Assembly: GCA_043742785.1 (NCBI GenBank)
Contig: JAYTXU010000070.1
Coordinates: 1-59,874, forward strand
Origin: JACQCF01 sp043742785
Lineage (GTDB): Bacteria > Omnitrophota > Gorgyraeia > Zapsychrales > Fredricksoniimonadaceae
Reading direction: 5' to 3'
DNA: 59,874 nt
Below, one piece after another: positions 1-8,702 of the stretch. Numbering within the stretch: the stretch's first letter is position 1; every line of letters begins with the position of its first letter. The notes below the pieces were generated by a model. That model ran no database searches and was not told the DNA's origin. It was given only the letters and a program-made list of their open reading frames with translations. Position numbers and translations under genes: made by a program.

Positions 1-211
1 CTTCTCTAATAAGACCAGCGGAGGGCGAAGCTTTCTTAATTTCCGCAATCAAATTAATCTGCCCCGGTCTAGAGATAGCTTTCTTGAAAACCTCATAACG
101 ACGAAGACCTCTTGGTCTCATATTCCTTTTTAAATTCTCATAATAAGCAGACTTATCTTTAAGATTCTCAAGTTTATGTTCAGCAATTGTTTTTAAGAAA
201 TCATCAAACAC
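1..211 (-). CDS. trpC: Indole-3-glycerol phosphate synthase, N-terminal part (cut by window edge)
   Basis: Only the first 70 or so codons are inside the window. The translation contains LIAEIKKASPSAGLI, the N-terminal signature of indole-3-glycerol phosphate synthase (IAEIKxASPSxG), whose Lys belongs to the active site. The enzyme closes the indole ring from CdRP in tryptophan synthesis. I place the start at a GTG (211-209) because a good ribosome binding site, AAAGGAG, lies just upstream, inside the end of trpD. This makes an 8-nt overlap with trpD and implies coupled translation in a trpG-trpD-trpC operon. Confidence 0.9.
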   Translation of the reverse strand, partial: MFDDFLKTIAEHKLENLKDKSAYYENLKRNMRPRGLRRYEVFKKAISRPGQINLIAEIKKASPSAGLIRE

Positions 212-1214
212 GAGAAGTAAACTCCTTTAACTCTTCTAATTTTTGATAAGCACGTCCGGAATCAATCGCATGTTCGGCCATACGAAGCCCTAAAGCGATA
301 TTTTCCACAGCCTCCGCTATATAAAGACCATAGGCAGCATTAATTAAAACAATATCCCTCTTAGGCCCCTTTTGTGATTGCAAAACTTCCTTTAAAATTT
401 GCGCATTATGGTGTTTATCTCCACCATCCAAATCTTCTTTTTGAGCTAATGGAAATCCCAGTTCTTGAGCATCAATATCATAAGAAATCACTTGTTTACC
501 ATTAGAGTCACTAATAAATGTTTTTCCTGCTGTAGTAATTTCATCTAAACCATCCTCACCATGAACCACCAAGGCTCTCTTTAACCCAAGATTCATTAAC
601 ACCTGTGCTATGGGTTCAACCAAATCGCGACTATAAACACCTACTATTTGATGAGTTGCCCTCGCTGGATTTGTCAAAGGTCCTAAAATATTAAAGATTG
701 TCTTAACCCCCAATGCTTTCCTGACCGAGGCTACATTTTTCATCGCTGGATGAAGCTTTTGAGCAAATAAAAAAGCAATGCCCACCTTATCCAAACAAGC
801 GCTTACTAAAGATTCTTCTAAATTAACATTAACCCCTAATGATTCTAAAACATCAGCGCTCCCACATAAACTAGAGACAGACCGATTACCATGTTTGGCA
901 ACGGCTACACCACAAGAAGCTATAACAAAAGCAGCCGTCGTTGAGATATTAAATGTTCCTCTGTGATCCCCTCCTGTGCCGCATGTATCTAAAATAATTT
1001 CATGTCTGGTCTTAATAGGAACAACAAACTTTCGCATCATCAAAGCACAAGCTGTAATCTCATCAACGGTTGGACCTTTAGAATTTAAGGCCAATAAAAA
1101 ATCACTAATATCATCGCTACTGGTATGACCGGACATGATCAATTCCATGACCACTGTAATTTCTTCATGGGTTAAATTACGATGACTTGAAATTTTATCG
1201 ATATAATTACGCAT
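204..1214 (-). CDS. trpD: Anthranilate phosphoribosyltransferase
   Basis: This enzyme joins anthranilate and PRPP in the second step of tryptophan synthesis. The 336-residue length is normal for the family. Visible motifs are the PRPP-binding CGTGGD (residues 78-83) and KHGNRSVSS (107-115), with the typical helical N-terminal domain before them. The ATG overlaps the trpG stop codon by one base, and the 3' end overlaps trpC, so the three genes are translationally coupled. No trpE is seen in the window, so the large anthranilate synthase subunit must lie beyond the operon's visible part or elsewhere. Confidence 0.96.
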   Translation of the reverse strand: MRNYIDKISSHRNLTHEEITVVMELIMSGHTSSDDISDFLLALNSKGPTVDEITACALMMRKFVVPIKTRHEIILDTCGTGGDHRGTFNISTTAAFVIASCGVAVAKHGNRSVSSLCGSADVLESLGVNVNLEESLVSACLDKVGIAFLFAQKLHPAMKNVASVRKALGVKTIFNILGPLTNPARATHQIVGVYSRDLVEPIAQVLMNLGLKRALVVHGEDGLDEITTAGKTFISDSNGKQVISYDIDAQELGFPLAQKEDLDGGDKHHNAQILKEVLQSQKGPKRDIVLINAAYGLYIAEAVENIALGLRMAEHAIDSGRAYQKLEELKEFTSRV

Positions 1215-1780
1215 TAGAGTGAAAGAAAATTCTTGAGGATATTTTTACCTTCTTTAGTTAATATCGATTCTGGATGGAATTGAACACCCCACACAGGAAG
1301 AGTTTTATGACGTACTCCCATAATTTCTCCGTCATCCGTTGTCCAGGCGGTTAATTCAAGACAATCCGGTAGATTTTTAGAATCAATCACCAACGAATGA
1401 TAACGGGTTGCTACAAAAGGATGGGAAAGCCCTTTAAAGAGATCCTTGCCGTTATGTTCAATCATAGACGTTTTGCCATGCATCAAACTCTTTGCATGAA
1501 TAATCTTAGCGCCGAAGGCATAACCAATGCCTTGATGTCCCAAACAAACACCAAGAATAGGAATCTCTCCTGCCAACTTCTCTATGATCTCAACCGAGAT
1601 ACCCGCATCTTCCGGACGGCCAGGTCCTGGAGAAATAACAATTTTTTTAGGTTTCATCTTACGAATATCCGCAACGCTCAAGGCATCATTGCGATAAACC
1701 TTCATATCTGCCTTTAACTCGCCAAAATACTGGACAAGGTTATAGGTAAAGGAATCGTAATTATCAATCATTAAAATCAT
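1214..1780 (-). CDS. trpG: Anthranilate/aminodeoxychorismate synthase glutamine amidotransferase subunit
   Basis: This is a class I glutamine amidotransferase that supplies ammonia to anthranilate synthase. It starts MILMIDNYDSFTYNLVQ, typical of TrpG/PabA. The catalytic nucleophile is Cys79 in GVCLGHQG, and the His169/Glu171 pair is in FHPESILT. At 188 residues it is a free-standing subunit. The next genes are trpD and trpC, which favours a tryptophan role, but family members often serve both tryptophan and folate synthesis and that cannot be excluded. It lies 6 bp downstream of murA. Confidence 0.93.
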   Translation of the reverse strand: MILMIDNYDSFTYNLVQYFGELKADMKVYRNDALSVADIRKMKPKKIVISPGPGRPEDAGISVEIIEKLAGEIPILGVCLGHQGIGYAFGAKIIHAKSLMHGKTSMIEHNGKDLFKGLSHPFVATRYHSLVIDSKNLPDCLELTAWTTDDGEIMGVRHKTLPVWGVQFHPESILTKEGKNILKNFLSL

Positions 1781-1786
1781 ATTTAA

Positions 1787-3046
1787 CTACTCCTTCTCTC
1801 TAAAAACCTTAGCTCCAATTTTTGTCAACTTGGAATCTAAATCTTCATAACCGCGATCCAGGTGATAGATACGATGAATTTCTGTTTTTCCTTTAGCAAC
1901 TAATCCAGCAATAACGAGTGCTGCAGAAGCGCGCAAATCAGAAGCCATGACAGGCGCTCCATACAATTGTTTCACTCCTTCAATGATGGCAGAACCTGTA
2001 TCACGACGAATTTGAGCCCCCATACGATTAAGTTCCGCAATATGCATAAATCGATCCGGGAAAACGCGGTCAGTCACAATGCTGACCCCAGGAGTAATCG
2101 CCATCAGCGCCATATATTGCGCCTGCAAATCTGTTGGAAATCCTGGATGAGGATGGGTTACAACATTAGCAGGTTTTAAAATCTTCTTACATCGCACACG
2201 AATATCAGAACCATCCTTCTTAACTTCAACACCAATAGATTCAAGCTTATCAACTAAAGCTAATAAATGATTATAATGAGCATCCTTAACAAGAATATCG
2301 CTCTTAGCGGCGGCGGCCATCAGCAAAAATGTTCCCGCCTCAATGCGATCAGAACTCATTTTATAGTTGGCCCCATTAAGCTTTCTCACTCCATTAATCA
2401 CAATACGCTGAGTTCCATGACCTTGAATCTTAGCTCCCATCAAACTTAAGAAATTTCCTAAATCTTCAATTTCAGGTTCAGGAGCGGCAGATTCAATAAC
2501 TGTTTCGCCATAAGCCAAGCTTGCCGCCATCATCACGTTAGCTGTCGCTAAAACTGAAGAACCAAAGGTTCCTCCTAAATACATTTGAGCGCCTTTAAGT
2601 TTAGCCGCCGTTGCAATAACATCCCCGCCTTCCATATCTGTTTTTGCACCTAAGGCAAGAATACCTTTCATATGAAGATCTATGGGACGCACACCTATAA
2701 CGCAACCGCCAGGCATCGATACCTTAGCTTTTCCCAATTTCGCTAATAAAGGACCCAATACGCAAAAAGAACCGCGCATTGTTGAAACCAATTTATAATC
2801 AGCGATATGAGTATTTGCACCACCTGAAATGGTCACTTTATTACCGTTAATCTCCACAGTCTTACCTAAGCTTCTGAGCAATTTACACATCGTCAAGGTG
2901 TCACGTAATTTTGGGACATTGCGGATTTCACAGACGCCGTCGGTTAACAAGGTTGCAGCCAGAATTGGCAAGGTCGCATTCTTAGAACCGCTCACCCGAA
3001 TTTCACCCTTTAAAGGTCTTCCGCCTTCAATAACAAATTTTTCCAT
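1787..3046 (-). CDS. murA: UDP-N-acetylglucosamine 1-carboxyvinyltransferase
   Basis: MurA transfers enolpyruvate from PEP to UDP-GlcNAc, the first committed step of peptidoglycan synthesis in the cytoplasm. The protein has 419 residues, the usual length. SGSKNA (19-24) supplies the conserved Lys22. The loop PGGCVIGVRPIDLH carries the catalytic Cys115, so a fosfomycin-sensitive type is expected (inference from the Cys). It follows prmC with a 4-bp gap and precedes trpG, within a packed leftward run. Confidence 0.97.
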   Translation of the reverse strand: MEKFVIEGGRPLKGEIRVSGSKNATLPILAATLLTDGVCEIRNVPKLRDTLTMCKLLRSLGKTVEINGNKVTISGGANTHIADYKLVSTMRGSFCVLGPLLAKLGKAKVSMPGGCVIGVRPIDLHMKGILALGAKTDMEGGDVIATAAKLKGAQMYLGGTFGSSVLATANVMMAASLAYGETVIESAAPEPEIEDLGNFLSLMGAKIQGHGTQRIVINGVRKLNGANYKMSSDRIEAGTFLLMAAAAKSDILVKDAHYNHLLALVDKLESIGVEVKKDGSDIRVRCKKILKPANVVTHPHPGFPTDLQAQYMALMAITPGVSIVTDRVFPDRFMHIAELNRMGAQIRRDTGSAIIEGVKQLYGAPVMASDLRASAALVIAGLVAKGKTEIHRIYHLDRGYEDLDSKLTKIGAKVFREKE

Positions 3047-3050
3047 TACA

Positions 3051-3962
3051 TCAATCTCCTAAAATTTTTTGTGCGCAGACAATACGATCTCTTCCTGTTA
3101 AATCTTTGATAATCTCAACAAGAGAAAATGATTCTGTTTGCTCAATCATCTGTTGAATTTCTTCAGATTGGCTTTTCTTGTCCCTGCCTGCCGGCAGGCA
3201 GGCGTCGCCAAACTCCATCATAAGATAAGCACCTTCTCTTAGCAAGCAAGGACTGTATTTTATAATATCTCGATAAAAAATTAAACCATCTTTTCCAGCT
3301 TTTAATGCCAGCGCTGGTTCCTGCAAAACATCCTTAGGAAGAGTCTTTATTTGATCTTCTGAAATATAAGGTGGATTAGAAATAATCAAATCATATTCCT
3401 GCCTTCCGGCAGACAGATCCCCTGCCTCTACGAATAAGAAATCAACCATATCTGCATGAACAAGATTTATTCTTTGCTCAAGCTTATATTTGGATACATT
3501 CTCTTTTGCTAAATCCAAAGCATCTTGTGACACATCAACACTGGTTACTTTCGAATCTGTAAGTAATATAGCTAAAGCAATCGCAATACATCCCGAACCT
3601 GTTCCTAAATCTAAAATCTTAATAATATTGTCACCCCCGAATGTTTTTATCGGGAGTCCAGATTCTGGATTCCCGTTTAAAGCATGCGGGAATGACAAAT
3701 TATTCTTTAACCTTTTAACAGCCTCATCAACCAAGACTTCTGTTTCTGGCCGTGGGATAAGTACCCTAGAATCAACCTTCAATTCAAAACCCATAAAGTT
3801 ACAGGTTCCTAAAATATACTGCAAGGGCTCTCCGTCTTGACGACGAAGTTTATAAGATTCAAATTGCTTTTGTTGTTGATCTGTTAATTGAGGTTTTTGA
3901 AGATAAAGCTCACTGCGGGAACAATTGAGAATATGGGTCAGAATTAATTCATCTTCGGTCAT
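3051..3962 (-). CDS. prmC: Release factor glutamine methyltransferase carrying three repeat-derived insertions
   Basis: PrmC methylates the Gln of the GGQ motif in release factors. It lies directly after prfA (4-nt overlap), the classic arrangement. The SAM site is DLGTGSGCIAIAL (118-130) and the catalytic motif is NPPYI (196-200). At 303 residues it is longer than the usual 270-285. The excess matches three repeats read in frame: a dRS3-like element (about residues 88-111), a degenerate LPAGRQ palindrome giving LSAGRQ (183-188) and an intact one giving CLPAGR (255-260). The catalytic motifs are intact, so I infer the gene is functional. Confidence 0.93.
   Translation of the reverse strand: MTEDELILTHILNCSRSELYLQKPQLTDQQQKQFESYKLRRQDGEPLQYILGTCNFMGFELKVDSRVLIPRPETEVLVDEAVKRLKNNLSFPHALNGNPESGLPIKTFGGDNIIKILDLGTGSGCIAIALAILLTDSKVTSVDVSQDALDLAKENVSKYKLEQRINLVHADMVDFLFVEAGDLSAGRQEYDLIISNPPYISEDQIKTLPKDVLQEPALALKAGKDGLIFYRDIIKYSPCLLREGAYLMMEFGDACLPAGRDKKSQSEEIQQMIEQTESFSLVEIIKDLTGRDRIVCAQKILGD
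3183..3202. repeat. Intact LPAGRQ palindrome inside prmC
   Basis: Exact CCTGCCTGCCGGCAGGCAGG, read in frame as part of CLPAGR. Confidence 0.95.
3398..3416. repeat. Degenerate LPAGRQ palindrome inside prmC
   Basis: CCTGCCTTCCGGCAGACAG, two substitutions from the consensus, read in frame as LSAGRQ. Confidence 0.75.
3630..3696. repeat. dRS3-like element inside prmC
   Basis: GTCACCCCCGA...GCGGGAATGAC, the same organisation as the element at 27333-27393, encoding about residues 88-111 in frame. Confidence 0.85.
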
Positions 3963-5059
3963 TGCTGAGATTGGGCATTAATTTGAGCTTGTTCTTTAAC
4001 TTCTTTTTCTGCCGCCATCAGGGCGTTGGTTAAATCATCCATGTCACCGTTTAAAATAGCTTCAAGCTGATGAGAAGTAAAACCAATACGGTGATCCGTT
4101 ACCCGTCGATCAGAAAAATTATAAGTACGAATCTTTTCACTACGATCACCTGAACCTACTTGAGATTTACGGGCACTAGCCTGTTTTTGAGAAGAATCCT
4201 GCTGCATTTTATCCAAAATTCGCGCACGTAAAATACGCATCGCTTTAGCTCTATTTTTAATCTGAGAACGTTCATCCTGACATACAACGACGGTATTTGT
4301 GGGCAAATGAGTAATGCGCACGGCTGAGTCGGTTGTGTTAACACTTTGTCCGCCTGGACCTGAAGAACGATAAACGTCTATCTTCAAATCTTTCTGCAGA
4401 ATTGCTAATTCAATTTCTTCTGGCTCAAATAATACGGCTACAGTAACAGCAGATGTATGAATACGACCTGAAGCCTCCGTTGAAGGAACACGCTGGACAC
4501 GATGCGCGCCACTTTCCCATTTCAAACGCTTGGAACACTCTTTACCACTTAAAGAAAAAACAACTTCTTTGACTCCTCCTGCTTCAGTATCTGCATACTC
4601 CATCAATTCTAACTTCCACCCCTTTAAATCTGCATACCGGCTATACATACGATAAAGATCTCCCGCAAACAATGAAGCCTCTAAGCCGCCGGTACCTGCG
4701 CGAACTTCTATAATAATGTCTTTATCTGGTTCGTTTTTGGATGGATCTAAATAATCGGTAAGCTCTTGAGCAAGAGTTTCAATCTTTGGTTCTAAATCAG
4801 CCAACTCTATCTGAGCTAATTCTCTAAAATCAGCATCCGCCTTGCCCTTAAGTATATCCTGAAGTTCTTTAACTTGAAATACCGTCTTTTGGTAGGAACG
4901 ATAAAGATTAATCAAACCAGCTAAATTAGAAAATTCTTTGGCTAATTTCCCATATTGGCTTTGATCAGAAACAACTGTTTCGTCAGCTAAAAGTCTTTCT
5001 AACTCGACGTAACGTTCTTGAGCCTTGACCAATTTGGCTTGATCATTTGCCTTTAGCAT
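3959..5059 (-). CDS. prfA: Peptide chain release factor 1
   Basis: RF1 ends translation at UAA and UAG codons. The stop-recognition tripeptide PST (in VQRVPSTEASGR) marks it as RF1 rather than RF2, and RSSGPGGQSVN carries the GGQ that acts in the peptidyl transferase centre. I start it at the ATG at 5059 (MLKANDQAKLVKAQERY), giving 366 residues. The frame stays open upstream, but that part overlaps rpmE almost completely and has no RF1 character. The start lies 17 nt inside the rpmE end, and prmC follows. Confidence 0.95.
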   Translation of the reverse strand: MLKANDQAKLVKAQERYVELERLLADETVVSDQSQYGKLAKEFSNLAGLINLYRSYQKTVFQVKELQDILKGKADADFRELAQIELADLEPKIETLAQELTDYLDPSKNEPDKDIIIEVRAGTGGLEASLFAGDLYRMYSRYADLKGWKLELMEYADTEAGGVKEVVFSLSGKECSKRLKWESGAHRVQRVPSTEASGRIHTSAVTVAVLFEPEEIELAILQKDLKIDVYRSSGPGGQSVNTTDSAVRITHLPTNTVVVCQDERSQIKNRAKAMRILRARILDKMQQDSSQKQASARKSQVGSGDRSEKIRTYNFSDRRVTDHRIGFTSHQLEAILNGDMDDLTNALMAAEKEVKEQAQINAQSQQ

Positions 5060-5246
5060 AACGCTTATTGAAACGTTCAATACGGCCGGCCGTATCAACG
5101 AACTTCTTTTCACCCGTAAAGAAAGGATGACACTGGGAACAAATTTCCACACGAATATTTTTCTTAGTTGCTCGTGTATGAATCACATTCCCGCAAGCAC
5201 AGCTAATAGTGGTTTCTTCATAGGCTGGATGAATTTCTGCTTTCAT
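5043..5246 (-). CDS. rpmE: 50S ribosomal protein L31 (zinc-binding type)
   Basis: This is a 67-residue L31 with the zinc-binding cysteines CACG and CSQC, so it is the Cys-containing form. The HPFFTGEKKFVDTAGRIERF block is the family signature. It begins after a strong AGGAGG site and sits in the order rho-rpmE-prfA-prmC, an arrangement also common in Firmicutes and other phyla. Confidence 0.96.
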   Translation of the reverse strand: MKAEIHPAYEETTISCACGNVIHTRATKKNIRVEICSQCHPFFTGEKKFVDTAGRIERFNKRYAKGK

Positions 5247-5275
5247 TTCTTTAACCTCCTAAAAATAACTTTAAA

Positions 5276-5300
5276 TGAACCCCTCCTTAGGGGTTTAATA
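5276..5300. terminator. Hairpin between rho and rpmE
   Basis: A palindrome with stems AACCCCT and AGGGGTT lies in the 70-bp gap between rho and rpmE. Neither strand has a long uridine tract after the stem, so it may be a weak terminator, an attenuator or an L31 autoregulatory leader. I cannot decide which. Confidence 0.35.
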
Positions 5301-5316
5301 AAGGGCATATACTACA

Positions 5317-6648
5317 TTATTTGTTCATATTTTGCAAGAATTCTGCATTCGTCTTATATTTGGCTATTTTGCTAATTAAAAGCTCCATTGCTTCCGCCGC
5401 ATTAAGATCATTAAAAGCTTTGCGTAAGAGCCAAGCTCTTTGTAAGTCACCTTCAGGAACTAATAACTCCTCATGGCGAGTATTAGAACGTTTAATATCA
5501 ATAGCAGGATATATACGACGCTGGAATAGATTACGATCAAGCTGTAATTCCATATTACCCGTTCCCTTGAACTCTTCAAATATAACTTCATCCATACGAC
5601 TTCCTGTATCCACCAAGGACGTTGCAATAATAGTCAATGATCCACCCTCTTCAATATTACGGGCAGCACCAAAAAAACGTTTAGGCTTATGTAAAGCATT
5701 AGAATCCACACCACCGGAAAGAATTTTTCCTGAGTGAGGAACCACAGTATTGTAAGCGCGTGCTAAACGTGTAATAGAATCAAGCAAAATAACTACATCA
5801 CGCTTATGTTCAACTAAACGTTTAGCTTTTTCGATAACCACTTCCGCAATTTGAACGTGACGTTCAGCTGGTTCATCAAAGGTTGAAGCAATAACTTCAC
5901 CTTTAACACTTCGCTGCATATCGGTAACTTCTTCTGGACGCTCATCAATAAGAAGAACAATAAGAATAACTTCCGGATGATTAGTTACAATCGCATTAGC
6001 AATCTTTTGCATCAAAACAGTTTTACCACTATAAGGAGGAGCTACTATCAAAGCGCGCTGACCTTTACCAATAGGAGTTAATAAATTAATAATACGAGTA
6101 GAAACCTCCGATTGAGTTGTTTCCAAGTTTAAACGTTCTTTAGGATAAAGAGGTGTTAGATTATCAAAGAATATCTTATCCTTACACTTCTCTGGATTCT
6201 CAAAATTAACAGCCTCAACCTTTAAAAGCGCAAAATACTTCTCACCTTCCTTGGGAGGACGAATTTGACCGGAAACAGTATCTCCAGTCTTTAAATCAAA
6301 ACGACGTATTTGAGATGGAGAAATATAAATATCATCAGGACAAGGAAGATAATTGTATTTGGCTGAACGCAAAAAACCAAAACCTTCGGAAAGAATCTCC
6401 AAAGTTCCTTCCCCAAACATCAACCCCTCTTTTTCAGCTTGAGCCTTAAGAATCTTAAAAATTAATTCCTGTTTCTTTAAACTACTAGCCCCCTCCACAT
6501 CCATATCACGAGCTAATTTCGTTAACTCAGCCATCTTCATTTCTTTAAGATCTTCAATATTAACAGTCTTACCTGCTGGATTAGCTGGCTTATAATCACC
6601 ATTATCATTTTTATCTTCTTTTTCTTGTTTTGTTTCTGCCCTGCTCAT
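5317..6648 (-). CDS. rho: Transcription termination factor Rho
   Basis: Rho is the hexameric RNA-dependent ATPase that ends transcription of untranslated RNA. The 443-residue protein has a charged N-terminal tail (1-30), a Rho N-terminal helix region, the cold-shock-like RNA-binding domain (GFGFLR at about 90-94) and a RecA-type ATPase core. The P-loop reads APPYSGKT (203-210), where many Rho proteins have APPKAGKT, so the Lys-Ala pair is replaced by Tyr-Ser. Walker B (VVILLDSITRLARAYN) and the Q-loop region are intact. rpmE follows downstream. Confidence 0.96.
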   Translation of the reverse strand: MSRAETKQEKEDKNDNGDYKPANPAGKTVNIEDLKEMKMAELTKLARDMDVEGASSLKKQELIFKILKAQAEKEGLMFGEGTLEILSEGFGFLRSAKYNYLPCPDDIYISPSQIRRFDLKTGDTVSGQIRPPKEGEKYFALLKVEAVNFENPEKCKDKIFFDNLTPLYPKERLNLETTQSEVSTRIINLLTPIGKGQRALIVAPPYSGKTVLMQKIANAIVTNHPEVILIVLLIDERPEEVTDMQRSVKGEVIASTFDEPAERHVQIAEVVIEKAKRLVEHKRDVVILLDSITRLARAYNTVVPHSGKILSGGVDSNALHKPKRFFGAARNIEEGGSLTIIATSLVDTGSRMDEVIFEEFKGTGNMELQLDRNLFQRRIYPAIDIKRSNTRHEELLVPEGDLQRAWLLRKAFNDLNAAEAMELLISKIAKYKTNAEFLQNMNK

Positions 6649-6683
6649 GCATTTCTCCTAGTTTTACTTTCAGTTAACTCGTT

Positions 6684-7286
6684 TTAATCCTGCCTGCCGG
6701 CAGGCAGGAATCTATGAACGATCGCCTTAACTTGAGCGTGTGTTTGATTCTTTGACCCGCGATTATCAATTACAATATCTGCCCTTTGTAGCTTCTCCTT
6801 AAATGACATTTGGCACTTTATACGCCGTAAAATATCTGCTTTAGAAAGCCCTGTACGCTTTTGAATCCGATTAATTTGTATGTTTTGATTTGATTGGACT
6901 ACTATGGTTACATCAGCCAGTTTATCCCAGCCAGATTCAAATAAAAGAGGAACATCCAAAACAATCAATTTCGTATTCTTTTCTCGAGTAATTTGTTTTT
7001 CTATTTCTTTTAAACCAATTGGATAAAGAATATCGGTGAGTTTCTTTAATTCACGCGGATCTTGGAAAACAATTTTAGCTAGAGCAACACGATCAATCTC
7101 ATTACTGGTTTTAAGTATAGCATGTCCAAAGACTTTTACCACTCTTTTTTCCCCTTTTCCTTTTGGGGCTAAAAGCTCATAGGTCACCTCATCTGCATCA
7201 ATAATCCTGGCTCCTTGAGCTTTAAACATACCAGCTACGGTTGTTTTACCAGAACCAAAACTTCCTGTTAATCCGATAATAAGCAT
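6684..7286 (-). CDS. coaE: Dephospho-CoA kinase with repeat-encoded C-terminus
   Basis: CoaE phosphorylates dephospho-CoA, the last step of coenzyme A synthesis. GLTGSFGSGKTTV (5-17) is the P-loop, and DADE and LDVPLLFE are also typical. The final residues, LPAGRQD (194-200), come from a CCTGCCTGCCGGCAGGCAGG palindrome at 6689-6708, so the repeat inserted at the 3' end and replaced the native tail and stop. The start overlaps glgA by 19 nt. Confidence 0.95.
   Translation of the reverse strand: MLIIGLTGSFGSGKTTVAGMFKAQGARIIDADEVTYELLAPKGKGEKRVVKVFGHAILKTSNEIDRVALAKIVFQDPRELKKLTDILYPIGLKEIEKQITREKNTKLIVLDVPLLFESGWDKLADVTIVVQSNQNIQINRIQKRTGLSKADILRRIKCQMSFKEKLQRADIVIDNRGSKNQTHAQVKAIVHRFLPAGRQD
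6689..6708. repeat. LPAGRQ palindrome at the coaE 3' end
   Basis: Exact CCTGCCTGCCGGCAGGCAGG; it encodes the last residues of CoaE. Confidence 0.95.
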
Positions 7287-8659
7287 TTCTGATAAACCCT
7301 TATATATTCTTTAGCTGATTTCTCCCAAGAAAAACGATATCTCATGGCCTGAGATAATAGAAATCTCATTTGAGTTTTATCTTTATAAACTTTAAAAGCT
7401 TCAGCAATCGCTTTAACAAAAGCAGATTTTGTATAATTGGTAAATAAGAAACCATTCCCCGTACGGTGAATGGAATCATACAAAGAAATCGTGTCTGCTA
7501 AGCCTCCAGTTTTATATGCAATAGGAACACTACCGTAGTGCAAAGCAATCATCTGACCTAATCCACAAGGTTCGAATACCGATGGCATTAAGAAGAAATC
7601 TGAACCAGCATATATCTGATGGGCAATTCTCTCTTCAAATTTCAAATGAATACCTACATGTTTAGGATGATCTTTAGCGCATTCCTCTAACATACGGTGA
7701 TATTTCTTTTCTCCCGTTCCTGTTAAAATCAACTGCCCTCCCATCCGCACAATATCAGAGATTACTTCTGAAATTAAATCCACCCCTTTTTGATGACAAA
7801 GCCTAGCTACAAAACCAAATAATGGTCGATCAGGATCAACAATAATTTTAAAATCATCCTGCAAAATAGCTTTGTTACGTGCTTTATTATCTAAATCATG
7901 GATTGAAAATGGAACAATCAAAGATGGGTCATCCTGAGGATTCCATGCTTCATAATCTAAACCATTAAGAATACCGTAAATATCTTCTTTTCGATTCTTT
8001 AGAACCCCCTCTAAAGCACAACCTAATTCAACTGTTTGAATTTCCTGTGCATAACGAGGAGAAACAGTTGTTATAGCATCCGCAAAAATAATTCCCCCTT
8101 TAAGAATATTAATTTGATTATAAAATTCCAACCCTTGAGTATGAAACAAATCTCCATCAACACCTAAAGTTGAATATTGGTTTTTAGGAAAAACTCCTTG
8201 ATACGCCAAATTATGAATTGTTAAAACCGATTTAACGTTCTTAAAGAAAGAATCTTTCTCATATTTTGTTTTAAGTAATATAGGAATTAAAGCTGTGTGC
8301 CAATCATGACAATGAATAACATCAGGTTTAAAATGAATGTCTTTTAAGATCTTAAAGATTTGATGAGAAAAAAACGAAAAACGAGCTAAATTGTCTTGAT
8401 AATCTCCATGGATATCTCCGTAAAGGCCTCCATCGCGACCAAAATAATGCTTATGTTCAACAAAATAAACTTTGATATTCTGTCCTATACGCACCACAGG
8501 AGAAGGAACGCTCCCTCCAGAAGATCCATAACGAGGAGTAATAACAACAATCTCATGACCAGAAGACTCTAATGCTAACGGTAAAGAACCACAAACATCC
8601 GCTAACCCACCTGTTTTAGCAAAAGGAACTACTTCTGAAGCACAAAAAACTATTTTCAT
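7268..8659 (-). CDS. glgA: Glycogen synthase (ADP-glucose type)
   Basis: This GT5 enzyme adds glucose from ADP-glucose to alpha-1,4-glucan. The N-terminal substrate loop KTGGLADVCGSLP (15-27) and the C-terminal block SVFEPCGLGQMIALHYGSVP with the catalytic Glu are clear. Its 463 residues match the family (about 475). No other glycogen genes are in the window; it is sandwiched between polA and coaE, so its regulation is probably that of the surrounding run. Confidence 0.94.
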   Translation of the reverse strand: MKIVFCASEVVPFAKTGGLADVCGSLPLALESSGHEIVVITPRYGSSGGSVPSPVVRIGQNIKVYFVEHKHYFGRDGGLYGDIHGDYQDNLARFSFFSHQIFKILKDIHFKPDVIHCHDWHTALIPILLKTKYEKDSFFKNVKSVLTIHNLAYQGVFPKNQYSTLGVDGDLFHTQGLEFYNQINILKGGIIFADAITTVSPRYAQEIQTVELGCALEGVLKNRKEDIYGILNGLDYEAWNPQDDPSLIVPFSIHDLDNKARNKAILQDDFKIIVDPDRPLFGFVARLCHQKGVDLISEVISDIVRMGGQLILTGTGEKKYHRMLEECAKDHPKHVGIHLKFEERIAHQIYAGSDFFLMPSVFEPCGLGQMIALHYGSVPIAYKTGGLADTISLYDSIHRTGNGFLFTNYTKSAFVKAIAEAFKVYKDKTQMRFLLSQAMRYRFSWEKSAKEYIRVYQKCLLSD

Positions 8660-8702
8660 AAATGAGTACCTGTCTTATGGAATTCTGCGCAGTAGAATGA
8701 CA

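Noticed and set aside
5060..5152. An extended start for prfA
   Set aside because: The extra 31 residues are rpmE read in another frame; RF1 homologs begin near MLKANDQAK.
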